Shown one piece after another: positions 58,807 through 64,000 of a DNA stretch of 64,000 bases. Source of the DNA: Fasciola hepatica. Taxonomy: Eukaryota; Platyhelminthes; Trematoda; Plagiorchiida; Fasciolidae. The notes beneath the pieces were generated by a model, which was not told the DNA's origin, made no database searches, and worked only from the letters and a program-made list of their open reading frames with translations. The stretch spans positions 1,267,001 to 1,331,000 of the forward strand of contig CANUEZ040000013.1 in assembly GCA_948099385.1 (NCBI GenBank), read 5' to 3'. The position numbers and the translations under genes are program-made. Every line of letters starts with the position of its first letter. The stretch's first letter is position 1.

Positions 58807-58986
58807 AAATGCAGACCTTGTTCATTATTGTTTGCCTTTCGTACACCAAGTTCAATTTTACGGCACAACCCAAACAAGCAAAAGGAAATTTCGCGGAAAC
58901 AGAGCAACCGGTTGCGGTGCAGTACCTTTTCAACCAGTCGGTTTCAGGTACCGCTTCTCGGAAGCTCTGTGCACGCTGGTATGTAT
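58807..58986 (+). CDS. Short ORF with putative signal peptide, possible first exon
   Basis: ATG 58807 opens MQTLFIIVCLSYTKFNFTA, a good hydrophobic signal-peptide-like start, followed by a polar region (QPKQAKGNFAETEQPVAVQY) and ending SRKLCARWYV before TAA at 58984-58986. The last codons overlap a consensus splice donor (GCTG|GTATGT at about 58978-58979), so the ORF may be the first coding exon of a secreted protein whose later exons I could not identify. No known family was recognised. Confidence 0.3.
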
Positions 58987-61142
58987 AAAATCCGCTTAGA
59001 ACCGACCAAATAAACCAACAGATTATTTGCCATCATAAATGTTATGTAAAACTGCAACACACACTCTTACTGGAGCATTCCAATGGGGTCATTTAACTGG
59101 CCGAGGGAATTTACCGTATACTGATTCTCACGTGGGTAGGCCGACCCCTTTCATTCTTTGCCCCAAGTTGTTTTGGTTCTAGCAGGCTTTTTTCACAATT
59201 CACGAAAAATTTAGTTGACGTAATTTGGCACAGGATAAACGGAGCACGTTTTGTATGCCCGCATAAATTCAGACAATCTGAAGGTTGTCCCAGCTCTGAC
59301 TAGAAAATTTCACACCCAGTCTAGGGCCATCCAACTGGATTAGGACGAATTAGCTAAAAGTCTTTTGTTGTGCCTTCTACGTCTACCACGAACGACGATC
59401 AGGAACAGTCCACGGATTTTAGACTGCTTACAATAAATGCAGACGATCTCTTCCTAAATTTTGTTTTTGTATTCCCCCCAGGGTACAACATGCCAAAAAG
59501 TGTATCTATTTCCAAAGTGACTGCTCAAACGGTGCTAATGAACAGATTCTAATTGAAAACCACAGCTATACAAGCACGTCTTTCGCCCACACGGAACAGA
59601 TAACCCTGTACACTTCGGAAACAATAAAATGTGCGAAGTGACTGAATATTCTTGCTGATCTACTATCCGGCGCTGCACACTGGCGTTTCGGTCCACAACT
59701 TTTGAAGTCAACAACTTGAAACGGTAGTACCAGTCAAGCTATCCATGAAACAAAACCACCTGAAAAGCGGAGCACTAGGAATCGAACTGCCACGTTCAAT
59801 GCACAATAAACGAGTTTTTCTACTTTCTTACGATTTTGCAGAACATTCATCAATTTTCACGCAGAAATTTCCGGATTTGGAAGATAGATCAGTTTTAATT
59901 TTGTTGCGTCTTTGTTGCTTCATCCTCGCATGTTTGCTTCGTAGGCATGTCAATCTGTAGTCAGCTTATTCTACTGATGAGCACACGAGAGCTTAAGATC
60001 TCTGAGTGTACAAGTTTGAGCGTTCGTTCTTCTGACAATCGCACTTTGCAGTCACACTGCCGTGGTCTATATAGCATTTCGGTATAGAAGACGCAGCCAA
60101 TCATGGGCTACTGTTGGGAAACTTTGACCGGAAGAAACAGGGGATGGCGCGCAGAAATTACATGTTCTAACATATTGTGTTAGTCCTATGATCACAGATG
60201 ATTAATAGTATGTAAAATGATGCCTTTTTATTGTAATCCGTCCATTGGGCGGGTTCGTCTTGATTTCACTGATCGAATAATATCCTCTTCCGTAAATTAA
60301 ACGTTTTAGCATGGAACAAAATCATCCGGGTGATAAAACATAAGAAAAAGTTTCACGGTTTCTTCTAGCTGATTCATTCACAAAGTACAGGTCCAATTCG
60401 AAATCCTGCTTATTCCCTTGAGATCAGGGAAATATACCATCGGGTAGATATCGTACAACACGACTGGGGTTTGCTTGACAATTTAAGCACTTTATGCCCT
60501 GAGAAAGGGTGGCGACAATAGTCATTTCTTCGGACACAGTATTAATATCTGTGATGTAAGCAAATTCAGTCTAACGTTTTGAATAAATTCCTGCTTTATT
60601 TCTTATTTCAGATAGGCTTCTGAAAGTAACGGTGCATGACATGCCTCGTTACCTCAGTGGCTGACTCGACTCTTAAAGGAAACCGATTACAATGATATGG
60701 TGATTTGTATTGAAGTGGTGAACCACGTATCTCAGGTGTGATAATGAACCGGACAACACACAGGATTGCTGCTTATCACCAGTGGATAAGATTGTCATGG
60801 CACTGGTTCCTCGAATAGACCTCAGGGAGGGCAATTTATTCAATCCTTACTGGTAAAAGGAAAAACCGTCGTTTGATGCTATTTGTTGTGCCTGCTGAGT
60901 TAGAAACCACAGTTGGGACAGCGGGGATAAGCAACACTGATATTTCATATCAGAAAGAAAGATGGTTTTTTTTCTTGAACGGAATATCAATATGGTCTAA
61001 GAAAGCAAATTGTAATGATTCAAGTCCGCTCACTACTCAATTTTTTCTGCAATAAAAGTAACGGAATAACATGTCATGCCTTGTCAAGGTGACACTCAGG
61101 CAACAAAATGAACACTGGAATAAAGCATAATATCTTCCTTTT
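58987..61142. other. Intergenic, nothing recognised
   Basis: Short open frames occur (59370-59552, 59745-59960, 60873-61055), but none has a motif, splice context or neighbour that supports it. Confidence 0.4.
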
Positions 61143-62295
61143 GAATATTTTATTGTCAAAAAGAGTGTTGTTGGTAGAAATTTAAATTAGCTGACTTTTC
61201 GGTTACCTCGGGTAACTTTTTTCAAGGCAAGTTTTCATTCAATGGGAAACCTGCACACACAGACAAATATTTACACCGTGGCTCAACTCATCCTTAGTGT
61301 GCAAAATGGGCACTTGTTCCTTCCTTACTAAATAGATTCCATAGTCTTTGTATTGACTTCTCCACTCAGGAGGAAGAAACGAAACGTTTAGACAGCTTCT
61401 TCCAAGACAGTCACCATCTACCACACCTAATCAGACGTGAAATGTGGAAAAAGGAATGAACACGACAAAAGACGGAAGGAGAAGACTGACTGGCCTCCAT
61501 CGGAATCCCATACCAGTTTGGGGACTTTGGAGGTAATCAGAAAAGATCTCGGGGATTATCACATCTGTACTTTCTTTCTAAATGATAACACCTTGAAACG
61601 TCACTTCATGAAAGCCAAGGATTCAATTCACTTAAAAGACTAAAACAAATGTATTTACAAGATCAGCTGCTAAAAATGCTCTACTGAACATACTGGGCAA
61701 ACTAGGAGACAGCTGAGAACCAGAATCACAGAACCCAAGAGAAAAGAGAAATTTAGACCAATCAACAAAGCGACCTTAGAAAAACTTGGGCTAGACTCAG
61801 CGATAGCACTTCGTGCTATGGCCGAAGGACACTAAATCGTTCATAACAACAACAAAGTTCTCCAACTCGGATTTCGGAAGTACACAGGGTGCTTGTACCT
61901 CGAAGCCTTGGCAACCAGCGCCCACCCTACACGCATCAACCGGAACGACAGAGCGGAAGTATCATCCATCTGGACAGATCTATGCTCATAGAAAAACAAA
62001 CACACAGATGATAGCAATTCCTCTTAGACCTCAAGTAACCCCGCGATAAGTGACAATGATAATAGGAATAAGTGAAACCGACGCCCAATCCCTCCACCCA
62101 CAGCACACCTAAACGATGCACATGCTCGCATGAACACACATACACACACGCAGAAAGGAACTTCCGTTGGCTTGCAACGACTACCTTAGAATCATATGAT
62201 TGAAAACTTGCCCTGAAAAAGGTTACCCGCGGTAACCGAAAAGTGGGTTAATTAAAATTTCAACCGACAAAGCTGTTTTTAACAATAAAATATTT
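61143..62295 (+). mobile_element. Penelope-like element fragment bounded by inverted repeats
   Basis: The plus strand encodes the distal GIY-YIG region of a Penelope-like element: STEHTGQTRRQLRTRIT, LGLDSAIALRAMAEGH and LQLGFRKYTGCLYLEALATS, then NRNDRAEVSSIWTDL (about 61680-61990). It is framed by inverted repeats of about 100 bp, 61143-61241 and 62198-62295, each containing GAAAACTTGCC, an AAAAAGGTTACC-loop-GGTAACCGAAAAGT hairpin and ACAATAAAATATT. The segment 61250-61640 has coding-like sequence on both strands with stops. The family differs from the copies in ARIH2-like intron 6. Confidence 0.72.
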
Positions 62296-64000
62296 TTAAA
62301 AACTACAACACAGGGCGCATCGATTCTCCGATACACTGTTAACCCCGTTCGGTCCTGATGTACTCAAAATATCTTCCGTCTGCTGTCAGAATTACCACCA
62401 AAGTTTTCATTCACACGGTAAACAAACGGGAGGGTGGGTACTGCGAGCAATTCGTTGCTAAACGAAATGCATCGTTCGAGTTCCGAGTCTTCCAAAGGTT
62501 GTGCGGTACCTTCGCTGGCATCAAGCTTGCTACTTCGTTCAACCCATCACAATGGCATGAGACTCAACTTCCACATTCAGCATTTACTACCTAATACTAG
62601 TGAAAGTGAATCGGCAAACAGGGTACATTACCATTATTAGAATTTTTGCTTATCATGGGACCTTCTGTCAAGTAGTTGGTCATGAATTGGAGTGAAAAAT
62701 CAGGTTGAAGTTCCATCAACAAAAAATGGAACATTAACGAAAACCATCCCGTTGAAGTTGAAATCCCACTCCACTAGGGAACGTGGCCAGTTATTCTGTT
62801 CACTTTCGTGCATATAGTTAAAAATATGAAGGTGTCATAGTGAAGGAAGTATCAAAACATGAGTGACACCAAGGTGTACGAATTGGAGCTTTGGCTAATG
62901 GTTGATGTTTCGTTTCACAATCAATCGACAGTGACCAGAAAGTAAACAGTAGATTGGTGAACCAGACCCGAGCAGCGAGTGTATATACTACTTAGTAAGT
63001 AGTTGATCGTTGAAAACGGAACTGTGGACAGTAGCGTATTATCAATGTTCCTATGTTCAAGAGACTAAAGGCAATGAAATGAAAAACACTAGACAAACCA
63101 TATAACTGTCCTTTTATTGGATATTGACTGTCTTCAAGAGAATAGGAAATTGACTTTGCAAATAAGCATGTTTGTAATTTCTTATTTGTTTTATAAATAT
63201 CAAAACAAGCCCCAGTGGGCGCACGCGGTGTTACCTGTCTTGCGGGTTACAATACGGGCAATCTCACTTGGTGGGAGGCACTTGGTATCTCCAAAAGTCT
63301 GCCATTCGTATTGCGTGCTATCTCAATTAAGGGGGTGACATCCGAGTCTCCTAACAGGTTTACGTTTACCGTCTGAGCATTCAGAGAGTGGACGGATGAC
63401 GGATTTGGCCGGAAGAGGACTAGATTTGTGCTTGGGTCAACACACTACCATGTCTAGCTAATTGGGCGGACTTCCATTTATCTGATGGTCGGTCACCCAC
63501 AACGGTTGCCGTTGGTACCGATGCTTTTAGATAAGCTGGTTCTTCGTGTAAGTCTCCAGAGAATTTGAAAAGCATAACAGTCAAAAAGGTCTTGGTGGGT
63601 AGAAAGTTTTCTATGTTCACCGAGATTAAAAAATGTCGGAAATATGCTTGTTGGTATGACACCGGTATTCCATTGGGGATAATATTGCCGCCGTGAAACC
63701 AGTCGGTTTTTCATTAGTAGCAATGTTTTGATTGAGTTTAACGAAGATTTATCTTAGAAGTGTTCGCCAAGATAAATGTGTACTGCTGTTAAATACGCAT
63801 AGTGAAAACAGCCGTTATTCAACCATAGCATTATGGAATACTCCAGTGACAGTCAATTGACTTAGTCATTACTTTTTCCTACAGTAAGTAAATTGGGAAA
63901 TAGATACCATTGAACCCCCCCCCCATATTTCGTTCCACAAAAACTGGACGATGTGAATGATGAGTAACTAAATAGAGGAAACCTTCTGTTCACCGGAATC
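62296..64000. other. Intergenic, nothing recognised
   Basis: No supported gene. Short ORFs (62358-62594, 63117-63338, and minus 63420-63662) lack motifs. A run of nine or ten C is present at about 63916-63925. Confidence 0.4.

Noticed and set aside
58532..58933. 133-codon minus-strand ORF.
   Set aside because: It overlaps the signal-peptide-like plus-strand ORF, has no recognisable domain, and has no clear splice context; insufficient evidence for a gene.

Overview
The window is eukaryotic nuclear DNA, most likely from a parasitic flatworm (trematode or cestode). This is inferred from three things: GT-AG introns ranging from 33 nt to over 11 kb, the mix of retroelements (CR1-like, RTE-like, Ty3/gypsy, BEL/Pao, Penelope-like and a tRNA-derived SINE), and the style of the genes. 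Nothing bacterial (operons, Shine-Dalgarno sites, CRISPR) is present. The species cannot be fixed from the sequence alone.

Layout. 1-22 kb is a nested pile of decayed retrotransposons. It holds a minus-strand CR1-like element (1590-4700), a plus-strand BEL/Pao 3' fragment (4700-6997), and a minus-strand Ty3/gypsy element (6998-18006). Inside the gypsy reverse transcriptase sits a second, young BEL/Pao (8440-15608) with two LTRs and matching CCCAG target duplications; its 5' internal end has been replaced by a copy of the neighbouring gypsy flank. A plus-strand CR1-like element follows (18007-22170).

22.4-45.3 kb is one host gene on the plus strand: an eight-exon ARIH2/TRIAD1-type RBR E3 ubiquitin ligase (552 codons). 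Its reading frame can be followed through every GT-AG junction. Its introns carry an RTE-like element, a truncated RTE tail, an inverted pair of SINEs, a hammerhead-ribozyme-like motif, inverted Penelope-like fragments, microsatellites and a 157-aa intronless ORF with its own AATAAA.

45.3-64 kb is sparser. It holds a minus-strand RTE 3' fragment (46215-47560), a two-exon minus-strand ORF encoding a 115-aa putative neuropeptide precursor with an amidated ...FPRV-G-KR motif (48815-49863), coding-like plus-strand exons separated by a 33-nt intron (about 54.5-55.2 kb), a third SINE, a short secreted ORF (58807-58986), and a Penelope-like fragment framed by about 100-bp inverted repeats (61143-62295).

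The most useful observations are the Pao/gypsy conversion structure, the FPRVamide-type precursor, the hammerhead motif, and the expanded RING1 loop of the ARIH2 homologue. All identifications come from reading translations and motifs by eye; no database search was run.
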